Assembly (NCBI RefSeq): GCF_015207245.1
Contig: NZ_JADEXF010000090.1
Coordinates: forward strand, 1 to 8,641
Length of the DNA: 8,641 nt
Direction of reading: 5' to 3'
Source: Nostoc cf. edaphicum LEGE 07299
GTDB taxonomy: Bacteria > Cyanobacteriota > Cyanobacteriia > Cyanobacteriales > Nostocaceae
Position numbers and translations under genes: made by a program. The number at the start of each line of letters is the position of its first letter. Within the stretch, counting starts at the first letter, position 1. Below the pieces are notes generated by a model, which worked only from the letters and a program-made list of their open reading frames with translations, did not search any database and was not told the origin of the DNA. Positions 1 to 5,719 of this stretch are shown piece by piece.

Positions 1-583
1 GTATAGATTGTGAACTTAACTTGGGAATACTAAGTGTGAGAAAAGTTAAAATTATACATAAATTTATAATTGTTTAACTTTTTCTACTAGCATTCGCTGC
101 TAAATAATCTAGATTCCATCTTTAAACCACAGTAGGGAACTAATCGGGTTCAATCGAAGCTGACTAAGTTCTCTCAAAACTCTTATTGACCCCAACAACA
201 GTTTATTTGCACTTGCTCGATTCATATATCCCGTTTAGTTAAGAATGACTTTAGGTTTAATACTATTCGGATAATATAACTTCGCCTAGATTTAAGGGAG
301 TGAAGGAAAAAATAGTCTCCCTTTTAAAAAAAGCCAGTGTATTGCGAACTTTCCTCAATTTATAGGGACAGGCGTCAGCTTTGCTGACTACCAGTTTTCT
401 ATTCAAGAAAAGCTGATTAAATATTTTTGTTTTAGTTGAGATAACAATGTTAGTAACTGACAGTGGCGAACGTGGTAGTGGCAGATAGGACGAGTGTAAA
501 CTTCTCTCTCGATTATTTGTAAGAATTTTTGAGTGTGGCGATCAAAAAATTGAAATCTCTCGTACTTAAGTCAGGAGATGAGC
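1..583. other. Non-coding region left of tsaE, with small hairpins only
   Basis: No reading frame of useful length and no recognisable RNA gene is seen here. Visible structure is limited to short inverted repeats. One is an AT-rich hairpin at 41-82. A second is a 7-bp stem, AAGGGAG at 294-300 with CTCCCTT at 317-323, around a 16-base loop. A third is GTCAGC at 374-379 facing GCTGAC at 383-388 around TTT, which resembles short palindromes scattered through Nostocales genomes. tsaE is transcribed towards this region, so any of these could lie in its 3' flank, but none has a convincing GC stem followed by a run of U in that direction. Confidence 0.6.
41..82. other. AT-rich inverted repeat (possible hairpin)
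   Basis: AAAAGTTAAA at 41-50 is the exact reverse complement of TTTAACTTTT at 73-82. The pairing continues inwards with ATTATA (51-56) and TATAAT (65-70), leaving a 2-base bulge at 71-72 and an 8-base loop. The plus strand then carries a run of five T at 79-83, as in a weak terminator for a gene left of the window. The stem has almost no G or C, so a role as terminator is only a guess. Confidence 0.4.
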
Positions 584-1039
584 TTAAATCGCGGCAATGA
601 CTTTGCTAATGGCACAATTAAATGGTGTAAGTTCGACTTGACGAGTGCCTTCATGTCCATAAGTCAAACTCACGCTCAGATAACTATCTGGCTTGTAGGG
701 CAATCGTTTTGCCCATTCAACTGCCACAATTCCTGGTATCACTTCAACACCTTCCCAGTAACTTTCTAAATTTAGGGTTGCAACTTCTTGCGGTTCTAAG
801 CGATATAAATCCAGATGGTAAAGAGGAAAGCGCCCTTCCGTGTACTCATTAATCAGCGTGAAAGTGGGACTGACAATGGGTTCAACAATTCCTAAACCTT
901 GACCAATGCCTTGAACTAAAGTAGTTTTACCAGCGCCTAAATCACCTTCTAGTAAAATTACACTGCCAGGTGTCAGGGATTCGCCAAGAGTAATACCTAA
1001 GCGCAGTGTCGCTTCTGTATCTGCAAGAAAAATTTTCAT
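584..1039 (-). CDS. tsaE: tRNA threonylcarbamoyladenosine biosynthesis ATPase TsaE
   Basis: TsaE is the small P-loop ATPase that works with TsaB and TsaD to transfer the threonylcarbamoyl group made by TsaC to A37 of ANN-decoding tRNAs (t6A), in the cytoplasm. The protein has 151 residues from the chosen start, a normal length for the family. The Walker A motif GDLGAGKTT lies at about residues 32-40. It is followed by the family signature SPTFTLINEY (about 57-66), then HLDLYR (about 75-80) and VEWAKRLP (about 107-114), with the conserved Glu and Trp. I chose the ATG at 1039 because the family usually begins close to this MKIF-type sequence. An in-frame ATG at 1057 would add six residues, and neither has a strong ribosome binding site. 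The gene lies 61 bp after yvcK on the same strand (43 bp if the 1057 start is used), so co-transcription is likely. The product is confidently identified and the start less so. Confidence 0.95.
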   Translation of the reverse strand: MKIFLADTEATLRLGITLGESLTPGSVILLEGDLGAGKTTLVQGIGQGLGIVEPIVSPTFTLINEYTEGRFPLYHLDLYRLEPQEVATLNLESYWEGVEVIPGIVAVEWAKRLPYKPDSYLSVSLTYGHEGTRQVELTPFNCAISKVIAAI

Positions 1040-1100
1040 GATTGAGATATTGGGCATTACTGATTAGTCTAAACAAATGACAAATGGCAAATTTTAATCT

Positions 1101-2531
1101 TCACTTAATTTTGAATTTTGAATTTTGAATTTTCAATTCCCCGTTCGCATAGCGTCTTCGCAGGAGAAGCGACTGACTTCTACCGTACCACCGCAATAAC
1201 ACTTGTGCTAGTTTCTGCGGATTGTGACGTACAAAGCCTGTTTCATCTTCATATAAAACATTAGCTAGAACAATCCGTCGTCCTAGTTGAGCTACAGCTT
1301 CTCTATCGAGGAAAACGGGATGGGAGTTTTGTTGGGCGTAGCGGATAAGTGATTGCTCTGAAGGGGATTTTTTGTGTATTAATACAGCATCGAATAGTCG
1401 TCTTTGTCCACAAGCAGCATCAATTGCTCTGATGTGATCGGCAACAGTGTAGCCTTCAGTTTCTCCTGGTTGAGTCATGATATTGCAGATATAAATACGG
1501 GGGGCATCTGATTGAGCGATCGCATCGGCAATTTCTGGTACTAATAAATTAGGAATTAGGCTTGTATAAAGGCTACCTGGGCCAATAATGATATAGTCAG
1601 CTTCTTTAATTGCCTTAATAGCTGCTGGCACCGCCGGAGGATTAGCCGGAATGCAGCCAATTTTGACAATTTTACCACCAGCTTTGGGAATACTAGACTC
1701 CCCCTCAATACGACGACCATCGGTTAATTCTGCCCAGAGGCGAACATCACTGAGAGTTGCTGGTAGTACTTGTCCTCGCACCGCTAGCACTTTAGAACTG
1801 GCTGCAACTGCTTGTTCTAAATCTCCAGTAATATCACTCATTGCCGTTAAAAACAAATTGCCAAAACTGTGACCAGTTAACCCATCTCCAGCCCGAAAAC
1901 GGTATTGAAACAATTCTGTTAATAACTTTTCTTCATCTGCTAGTGCAGCCAAACAATTGCGAATATCTCCTGGTGGTAGCACTCCAAACTCTTGACGCAA
2001 ACGCCCAGAAGATCCACCATCATCGGCGACAGTGACAATTGCAGTAATATTAGCGCTGTAGGTTTTCAGTCCCCTCAACAACGTAGAAAGTCCCGTACCA
2101 CCACCAATTACCACTATTTTTGGGCCTCGGTACAATCGACGATGAGCCAGCAAGACATCAATGAGTTCCTCTCCGCCTTCTGCTCTTAGTACCTTAGTAA
2201 TTGAACCTACGGTGCGAGTTTGCCCCCAAAGCACCAACAGCAAGCCGCCAAGCAGCACCAAAGGCCCACTGATATAGTTCGGTAAGAGGTTGGTGATGAC
2301 TCCCAAGAAACCTCTAACCAACTCAATCATCCAAAAAATTGGGGTTAGCTTAATCCAAATGGCTAACCCCAAACTTGCCAGCAGTACACCCCCAACACTA
2401 ATTAACAACCAACGTTTTACCGATAGTCCAGGGGATAACCATTTGAACCACTGGTTAACCCGATAGGAAGTACGAGAGCGCGACTGCTTTTGCAGGGCGT
2501 TGAGGGCTTGTCTGAGAAAACCAATTGACAT
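1101..2531 (-). CDS. yvcK: YvcK/CofD-like protein (gluconeogenesis factor family) with N-terminal membrane anchor
   Basis: In Bacillus and relatives YvcK binds UDP-sugars and is needed for growth on gluconeogenic carbon sources and for normal cell-wall synthesis. It shares its fold with CofD, the F420 pathway transferase, but is not that enzyme. The protein has 476 residues. Residues 1-35 are basic, about 41-60 and 87-103 are strongly hydrophobic and probably span the membrane, and the catalytic-type domain starts near 136. Motifs are GGGTGLST (143-150), [11 protein letters not shown] (169-179), PPGDIRNCL (186-194), GHSFGNLFL (220-228), [14 protein letters not shown] (317-330) and QPGETEGYT (354-362). 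The membrane anchor is absent from Bacillus YvcK; I believe it is common in cyanobacteria. The last 23 residues (454-476) are read from a dispersed repeat and are probably not ancestral. It is divergent from ruvC and upstream of tsaE. The family call is firm; the role in this organism is inferred. Confidence 0.93.
   Translation of the reverse strand: MSIGFLRQALNALQKQSRSRTSYRVNQWFKWLSPGLSVKRWLLISVGGVLLASLGLAIWIKLTPIFWMIELVRGFLGVITNLLPNYISGPLVLLGGLLLVLWGQTRTVGSITKVLRAEGGEELIDVLLAHRRLYRGPKIVVIGGGTGLSTLLRGLKTYSANITAIVTVADDGGSSGRLRQEFGVLPPGDIRNCLAALADEEKLLTELFQYRFRAGDGLTGHSFGNLFLTAMSDITGDLEQAVAASSKVLAVRGQVLPATLSDVRLWAELTDGRRIEGESSIPKAGGKIVKIGCIPANPPAVPAAIKAIKEADYIIIGPGSLYTSLIPNLLVPEIADAIAQSDAPRIYICNIMTQPGETEGYTVADHIRAIDAACGQRRLFDAVLIHKKSPSEQSLIRYAQQNSHPVFLDREAVAQLGRRIVLANVLYEDETGFVRHNPQKLAQVLLRWYGRSQSLLLRRRYANGELKIQNSKFKIK
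1107..1172. repeat. Composite dispersed repeat inside the 3' end of yvcK
   Basis: Two modules abut. At 1107-1138 an octamer of the TTTTGAAT type is repeated about three and a half times. At 1139-1172 a GC-richer module contains CGTTCGCATAGCG and CTTCGCAGGAGAAG, a type of short sequence known to be scattered through Nostoc genomes, usually outside genes. Here both modules are read as the C-terminal tail of yvcK, whose stop codon lies just beyond at 1101-1103. Copy number in the genome cannot be judged from this window. Confidence 0.7.
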
Positions 2532-2706
2532 ACCTGATTTGGAGCAGTGCTACAAACAATAATTAACAGAAAATCTACACCGCTTGGTTTAAAACACCAG
2601 GCGTGAAACTATTATATTTATCAATCCTATTAGACTAAGAGCAAGTCGTGAACATTGCCAGGATTTCTAGTTAAACAATAACCCTGGCTTGGTAAAAGTA
2701 AATTGA
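2532..2706. promoter_or_regulatory. Divergent intergenic region between yvcK and ruvC
   Basis: This 175-bp gap separates two divergently transcribed genes, so promoters for both should lie in it. A possible plus-strand -10 element TATTAT is at 2610-2615, with a poor -35 candidate TTTAAA at 2588-2593 (16-bp spacing). No strong consensus promoter, operator palindrome or riboswitch is visible. Neither gene has a good ribosome binding site. An open frame crossing into ruvC on the minus strand (2667-2894) is taken as chance. Confidence 0.35.
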
Positions 2707-3198
2707 ATGGAAAAACGAATTTTAGGATTAGATCCAGGACTGGCAATTTTAGGATTTGGGGCAATTAGCTGCACACAAAATCTCAAAAAGGTGCAGGAAA
2801 CTACAGTAAATATGCTGGATTTTGGAGTAATTAAAACGTCAGCAGATGTAGAAATGGGACAGCGCTTATGTACCTTGTTTGATGATTTACACACCGTGAT
2901 GGAGGAATTTAAACCAGATTTAGTGGCGATCGAGAAACTCTTCTTTTATCGGATGTCAAGTACTATCCTGGTTGCACAGGCGCGGGGTATAGTCATTTTA
3001 GTGTTGGGGCAGCGTCGTCTTCCTTATGTAGAGTTTACTCCGGCTCAAATTAAACAAGCTTTAACAGGCTATGGCAATGCTGATAAGTCAGAAGTGCAAG
3101 AAGCGGTGGCGCGGGAGTTGGATTTAGATGAAATTCCTAAGCCGGATGATGCTGCGGATGCTTTGGCAGTGGCTTTAACGGCTTCTTATCAGCTGTAG
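2707..3198 (+). CDS. ruvC: Crossover junction endodeoxyribonuclease RuvC
   Basis: RuvC is the dimeric, Mg2+-dependent nuclease that cuts Holliday junctions symmetrically after RuvAB branch migration, during recombination and repair. The protein has 163 residues, close to the 173 of E. coli RuvC. The RNase H-like fold starts with [13 protein letters not shown] (6-18). The four acidic catalytic residues can be placed: D9, E76 in VAIEKLFF, and D148 and D151 in [13 protein letters not shown]. The conserved block [20 protein letters not shown] (111-130) matches the segment that contacts DNA. The ATG at 2707 gives the usual family N terminus; the sequence upstream of it is a weak ribosome binding site. 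It stands alone on its strand, divergent from yvcK, and is followed by a repeat-rich gap. No ruvA or ruvB is in the window, as is common when these genes are unlinked. Confidence 0.97.
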   Translation: MEKRILGLDPGLAILGFGAISCTQNLKKVQETTVNMLDFGVIKTSADVEMGQRLCTLFDDLHTVMEEFKPDLVAIEKLFFYRMSSTILVAQARGIVILVLGQRRLPYVEFTPAQIKQALTGYGNADKSEVQEAVARELDLDEIPKPDDAADALAVALTASYQL

Positions 3199-3320
3199 GT
3201 TTTCATCAAAGATTTGGGTTTCGGGACATAATGCTTTCTCTAAAAGCCCACGAACCATCACCAATACTGGACTCTCTTTCAGAAAACGCTCCAGAGCTAG
3301 TCCTGATAATGTTGCTCAAT

Positions 3321-3353
3321 GCGATCGCCTACGGTGGGCGGTTACGCGATCGC
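3321..3353. repeat. Paired HIP1 octamers flanking a 17-bp spacer
   Basis: GCGATCGC occurs at 3321-3328 and again at 3346-3353, separated by 17 bp that contain CCTACGG and GGCGGTTAC. HIP1 is the highly over-represented palindrome of many cyanobacterial genomes. Two copies this close, with a GC-rich spacer, look like a small dispersed repeat and not two independent sites, but that is an inference. Confidence 0.5.
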
Positions 3354-3395
3354 AAAAAGTCTTGCTAAATAATTGTAATAATATTTAATATGAGT

Positions 3396-3432
3396 CTAGT
3401 ACCGCAAGGCGGAAGTCAAAAGTTAAAAGTGT
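3396..3432. repeat. Dispersed repeat, copy 1 (palindrome plus AT-rich tail)
   Basis: CTAGTACCGCAAGGCGGAA at 3396-3414 is identical over 19 bp to 8385-8403. Its core CCGC-AAG-GCGG is a small hairpin. In both places it is followed on the same side by an A/T-rich tail, here AAAAGTTAAAAG at 3419-3430. The tail differs between copies while the head is exact. Confidence 0.75.
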
Positions 3433-3503
3433 CAGGGAATAAGCTTTTTAGGGATCTGAAATGGTTGCTCTATTTACGCCGTGGCGTACTAGGTTTCTTG
3501 TTT

Positions 3504-3522
3504 CCCCCCTTAATAAGGGGGG
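3504..3522. repeat. Perfect 9-bp-arm palindrome with C6/G6 arms
   Basis: CCCCCCTTA at 3504-3512 is the exact reverse complement of TAAGGGGGG at 3514-3522, with one A between. A second run of six G follows at 3528-3533. Sequences of this form are common intergenic repeats in filamentous cyanobacteria. A hairpin here could slow transcription from either convergent gene, but no U-run follows it. Confidence 0.65.
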
Positions 3523-3578
3523 ACTAAGGGGGGTAAAACGTATGTGCTACAACCATGTGAGGTTAAGTTCACACCAAT

Positions 3579-3594
3579 GGGCACTGCCGTGCCC
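3579..3594. repeat. Small palindrome GGGCAC/GTGCCC
   Basis: GGGCAC (3579-3584) and GTGCCC (3589-3594) face each other across TGCC. It belongs to the group of short intergenic palindromes packed into 3321-3594 and resembles others known to be scattered in cyanobacterial genomes. Confidence 0.5.
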
Positions 3595-3662
3595 CTACAC
3601 CCCGCGATATAATGTTGTACCGCATCTGAATGAGAACTGCTATATTTAATTTCACCAGATGT

Positions 3663-4985
3663 CTAATAGCGTTTAATCCCCTTAAACCGTTCTTGCGCCG
3701 CTTTAAATGCTTCTTGCATCACCAATTGAATTTTTTGGGGATCGGGTTTCTTGCCTCCCATTAAATCGCCAAAGTAAACGCAGGCTGCTTCGCCTAGTGC
3801 CCAAGTATAGGCAGCTGCCCAAGAAGCAGCGATCGCACTTCCAAAACCTGGTATAAATTTAATTAACTCTCTGGCAATTGCCTGTGCTAAAAAACCACCT
3901 GCGATCGCACTCACAACGCCTCCCGCTTGAGATGGGGTAAGTGTCTGCCCATATAATTTACCCAACAATCCCACCATTGATCCTTGCAAAGCAGTGAGTA
4001 CGGGCATTGTGGCAAATGGTAGAGGTACGGCGGCAAGAGTTGCAGACATAATCGCAAATGGCAAAATATAACGGCGTGCAGTATCTCGGTAAAGGTTGCC
4101 AATTTGCTTCCCAACTTCTTCTCGATCTAATAGCTGATAAATTGCCTGGGCTTCTGCTTGTGGGAGTAGTTCTGCTAAGGAATCTCGCAGTGCTTCTAAC
4201 CCATAAAATACTTGAGTGTAGCCATCTTCTTCTAAGGTAAAGTCAATCAGTACAGAGCGATCGCTTATTCCTGCAAAGGCTTGTTGCATTGCGGCAAATG
4301 CGCGGTTGACTTCCTGATAATCTGGCGGATAGGTGGGATGATCGACGGTATCGCCAGGATAAACTTCGTGCAAGCAGGTAACTACCAGCAGACAGGGAAT
4401 GTCTGGATACTTCTGGCGCAGTTGTTGAGCAATTTGTCGTAGGGTATCAGTTGCAAAATCATTAATTTTGACAGTCAAAAGCAGGATTCTGGCGGAACGA
4501 GTTTCCTGTTGTAAATCGCCAACTAACTCCTGAATAATTCTTTGAGTATCTTGTTTGACATCACCCAGCCCCACCGTATCAGTAAAAATCAGTAATGGTA
4601 CCTCATTTGAAGGATAGGCATAGCGTTGGGTGTGTTGCGTGTGTGGGCGAAATCCTTGACCGACAATTTCAGCAGAAACTCCCGTCAATCCCCGCACAAT
4701 GGAACTTTTTCCGGCTTGGGGTTTACCAATTAAGAGGGCTTCTGTGGTTGGCAGTTCGGCTCGGATTTTCTCTAAAATCTCTGCAACCTGAGTATCGCTC
4801 ACACTAAACCATTCCACAACTGTCTGTGCCAGTTGTTCTACGGGTAGGTGTTGTGTTAGACGTGTTGTTGCTTTGTTCCACGCACCAGCAATCTGATTTT
4901 TCCAGGAATTATCGATCGACTTGGTAATCGTTTTGTCGGTTGGTTTACTCAATTGCTGAGAATCATGTTGCTCAGTCATTTCCAT
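3663..4985 (-). CDS. GTPase with C-terminal hydrophobic DUF697-like domain
   Basis: The protein has 440 residues and looks like an Era/MMR_HSR1-type GTPase joined to a YcjF/DUF697-like membrane-associated domain. Its substrate or partner is unknown. Residues 1-30 are polar and probably flexible. The P-loop GKPQAGKSS is at 87-95, with K93 and S94 as the phosphate and Mg2+ ligands. The G3 motif DTVGLGD is at 136-142. Where NKxD (G4) is expected, after a hydrophobic strand, the sequence is VVTCLHEV (201-208), so guanine recognition is not canonical. The C-terminal part has two hydrophobic stretches, about 305-345 and 353-398, rich in Ala and Gly, able to associate with the membrane. ATG at 4985 is used; a second ATG two codons later is equally possible, and neither has a good ribosome binding site. 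It stands alone on its strand, with the 21-bp repeat array 100-280 bp upstream. The family call is good and the function is not known. Confidence 0.85.
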   Translation of the reverse strand: MEMTEQHDSQQLSKPTDKTITKSIDNSWKNQIAGAWNKATTRLTQHLPVEQLAQTVVEWFSVSDTQVAEILEKIRAELPTTEALLIGKPQAGKSSIVRGLTGVSAEIVGQGFRPHTQHTQRYAYPSNEVPLLIFTDTVGLGDVKQDTQRIIQELVGDLQQETRSARILLLTVKINDFATDTLRQIAQQLRQKYPDIPCLLVVTCLHEVYPGDTVDHPTYPPDYQEVNRAFAAMQQAFAGISDRSVLIDFTLEEDGYTQVFYGLEALRDSLAELLPQAEAQAIYQLLDREEVGKQIGNLYRDTARRYILPFAIMSATLAAVPLPFATMPVLTALQGSMVGLLGKLYGQTLTPSQAGGVVSAIAGGFLAQAIARELIKFIPGFGSAIAASWAAAYTWALGEAACVYFGDLMGGKKPDPQKIQLVMQEAFKAAQERFKGIKRY

Positions 4986-5085
4986 CTAAACGTAGAAGAC
5001 CCTTTTTGTCATCTTATAGCGATTTTTAAAGGGATAACTAGTACCTTTAGTAGTGTTCCTGAGTATGAGTGATCGCGTTTTGGCT

Positions 5086-5267
5086 GACAATGCGATTGTT
5101 TCGACTGACAATGCGATTGTTTCGACTAACAATGCGATTGCATCGACTAACAATGCGATTGTTTCGACTAACAATGCGATTGCATCGACTAACAATGCGA
5201 TTGCATCGGCTAACAATGCGATTGTTTCGACTAACAATGCGATTGTTTTGGCTGACAATGCGATTGA
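5086..5267. repeat. Tandem array of 21-bp repeats (8 full units plus a partial ninth)
   Basis: Units start at 5086, 5107, 5128, 5149, 5170, 5191, 5212 and 5233, with a truncated ninth at 5254-5267. Each has the near-palindromic core AACAATGCGATTGTT, or a variant ending ATTGCA, plus a six-base spacer, mostly TCGACT. Order of core types is TTT, TTT, CAT, TTT, CAT, CAT, TTT, TTT. The first two units and the ninth begin with GAC in place of AAC. There are no unique spacers, so it is not a CRISPR. Because 21 is divisible by three, four of six frames stay open: the plus strand can read NNAIVST heptapeptides and the minus strand VETIALL. Coding use is doubtful. Confidence 0.95.
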
Positions 5268-5274
5268 CCTTTCA

Positions 5275-5294
5275 AGACGCGATAAATCGCGTCT
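5275..5294. repeat. Perfect 20-bp palindrome next to the 21-bp array
   Basis: AGACGCGAT at 5275-5283 is the exact reverse complement of ATCGCGTCT at 5286-5294, with AA between. Palindromes of this sequence class are frequent between genes in Nostocales. It starts eight bases after the last partial 21-bp unit, so the two repeats seem to have been assembled side by side. It could form a stable hairpin in RNA from either strand. Confidence 0.8.
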
Positions 5295-5344
5295 CTACAA
5301 TCTGGATTTTGTTGCTCATTCTGAACTGTATTGTCGCAAAATTT

Positions 5345-5369
5345 GCCCTCATCCCCTAACCCCTTCTCC
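5345..5369. repeat. Dispersed repeat that ends the toxin gene
   Basis: The plus strand carries CTCATCCCCTAACCCC followed by TTCTCC, a sequence I recognise as a frequent intergenic repeat in filamentous cyanobacteria. On the minus strand it begins right after codon 13 of the toxin remnant and supplies the codons GEGVRG and a TGA stop. It is therefore the likely breakpoint of the truncation. The exact edges of the repeat cannot be fixed from one copy. Confidence 0.5.
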
Positions 5370-5408
5370 GTATTCACTCAATGCTGCTGGATGAAAGACG
5401 TATTTCAT
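5349..5408 (-). pseudogene. Truncated RelE/ParE-type toxin, 5' remnant only
   Basis: The ATG at 5408 overlaps the antitoxin stop codon by one base (TAATG), the usual arrangement for translational coupling in toxin-antitoxin pairs. The frame reads MKYVFHPAALSEY, which matches the N terminus of ParE-like toxins of the RelE superfamily (a short beta strand, then the F-H-P-x-A-x-x-E-Y helix start). Six more codons (GEGVRG) come from a dispersed repeat and a TGA follows at 5351-5349. Full-length members have about 90-100 residues, so more than 80% is missing, and no later part of the toxin is visible between here and the 21-bp array. The product cannot act as an RNase or gyrase poison. The assignment rests on only 13 residues plus the position behind an antitoxin. 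Confidence 0.6.
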
Positions 5409-5644
5409 TACTCCAAAAGTTGTCTTACTCTAGCTAACGCTTCCTCTCCAGGAATGGGTGAAACCGCACCGCTACGAACTTTATCTCTACGCTTCTTGGC
5501 TTCATCTGTCCACAGTTTTTGGAGTGTTTCGTCTACATCAAATTCAAGACTTTCAATCAGCTTTTCTGCCAACAATGTTCTCGCTGCACTGGGCAAAGTT
5601 AAGGCTTCTTTCACGATCTGCTCAACAGAAGTTTTTTTCTCCAA
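5408..5644 (-). CDS. Antitoxin of the addiction-module component family (partner of RelE/ParE-type toxins)
   Basis: The protein matches the short antitoxin family called putative addiction module component (TIGR02574/PF09720). These proteins bind and neutralise a ParE/RelE-like toxin and probably repress their own operon. Features are the amphipathic helix SVEQIVKEALTLPSAARTLLAEKLIESLE, split here as SVEQIVKEAL and TLPSAARTLLAEKLIESLE, then the conserved W and E of LWTDEAKKRRDKV, and the C-terminal PGEEALARVRQLL that normally docks on the toxin. I chose the TTG at 5644 because GGAG lies seven bases upstream and the result, 78 residues, is a typical length. The frame stays open further upstream, but only into a heptamer repeat, and no ATG is available. 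The toxin gene that overlaps its stop codon is reduced to a stub, so this is an orphan antitoxin. The kinase gene ends 75 bp upstream on the same strand and could supply read-through. Confidence 0.8.
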   Translation of the reverse strand: MEKKTSVEQIVKEALTLPSAARTLLAEKLIESLEFDVDETLQKLWTDEAKKRRDKVRSGAVSPIPGEEALARVRQLLE

Positions 5645-5670
5645 CCAAACACTCCGTATATACCAAAAAA

Positions 5671-5719
5671 CAATGACCAATGACTAATGACTAATGACTA
5701 ATGACTAATGACTAATGAC
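5671..5719. repeat. Heptamer tandem repeat (seven units), STRR type
   Basis: Two units of CAATGAC (5671-5684) are followed by five of TAATGAC (5685-5719) with no interruption. Short tandemly repeated heptamers are a known feature of heterocystous cyanobacterial genomes. The array touches the first base of the kinase stop codon (minus-strand TAG at 5721-5719) and ends 27 bp before the antitoxin start, so it fills most of the gap between the two genes. Confidence 0.92.

Larger units (their letters stand above)
3199..3662. other. Repeat-rich intergenic region between ruvC and the GTPase gene
   Basis: This 464-bp gap lies between the ends of two convergent genes. It contains two HIP1 sites framing a short spacer (3321-3353), the CTAGTACCGCAAGGCGGAA repeat (3396-3414), a 5-bp-arm palindrome ACGCC/GGCGT (3476-3487), a 9-bp-arm palindrome (3504-3522) and a 6-bp-arm palindrome (3579-3594). 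Frames that cross the right half are made of these repeats and are not credible genes. A 45-codon open frame at 3231-3368 is mentioned among the findings. No terminator with a clear U-run is seen for ruvC. Confidence 0.65.
4986..5348. other. Repeat-filled region upstream of the GTPase gene
   Basis: This gap holds about 100 bp of plain sequence next to the GTPase start, then the 21-bp array (5086-5267), a 20-bp palindrome (5275-5294) and about 50 bp of unassigned sequence. The promoter of the GTPase gene should be in or near it. A minus-strand TATAAG about 40 bases before the ATG could be a -10 element, but no matching -35 is evident. Open frames through the array on both strands are by-products of a repeat length divisible by three. 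Confidence 0.6.

Noticed and set aside
148..165. GGTTCAATCGA, resembling a tRNA T-loop
   Set aside because: The flanking bases do not pair as a T-stem and no D-arm, anticodon arm or acceptor stem can be folded around it.
578..769. Plus-strand frame antisense to tsaE
   Set aside because: Lies over the conserved C-terminal half of tsaE and shows no domain; treated as a shadow of the real gene.
2667..2894. 75-codon minus-strand frame overlapping the start of ruvC
   Set aside because: It is antisense to the conserved N terminus of ruvC and occupies its probable promoter; no recognisable features.
3504..3533. C6/G6 palindrome as an intrinsic terminator of ruvC or the GTPase gene
   Set aside because: The stem is strong but no run of T follows on either strand, and the sequence type is a known dispersed repeat, so it is listed as a repeat only.
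3461..3649. 62-codon plus-strand frame between ruvC and the GTPase gene
   Set aside because: It is composed of dispersed palindromic repeats and resembles no protein; composition is Arg/Pro/Tyr-rich in the manner of chance frames.
5086..5267. Array of short repeats as a possible CRISPR
   Set aside because: Units are 21 bp and directly adjacent with no unique spacers, and no cas gene is near. It is a plain tandem repeat.
5065..5394. Plus-strand NNAIVST heptapeptide frame as a protein-coding gene
   Set aside because: No ribosome binding site, low-complexity content set by the repeat, and the distal part runs through a palindrome, a dispersed repeat and the antisense of the toxin stub.
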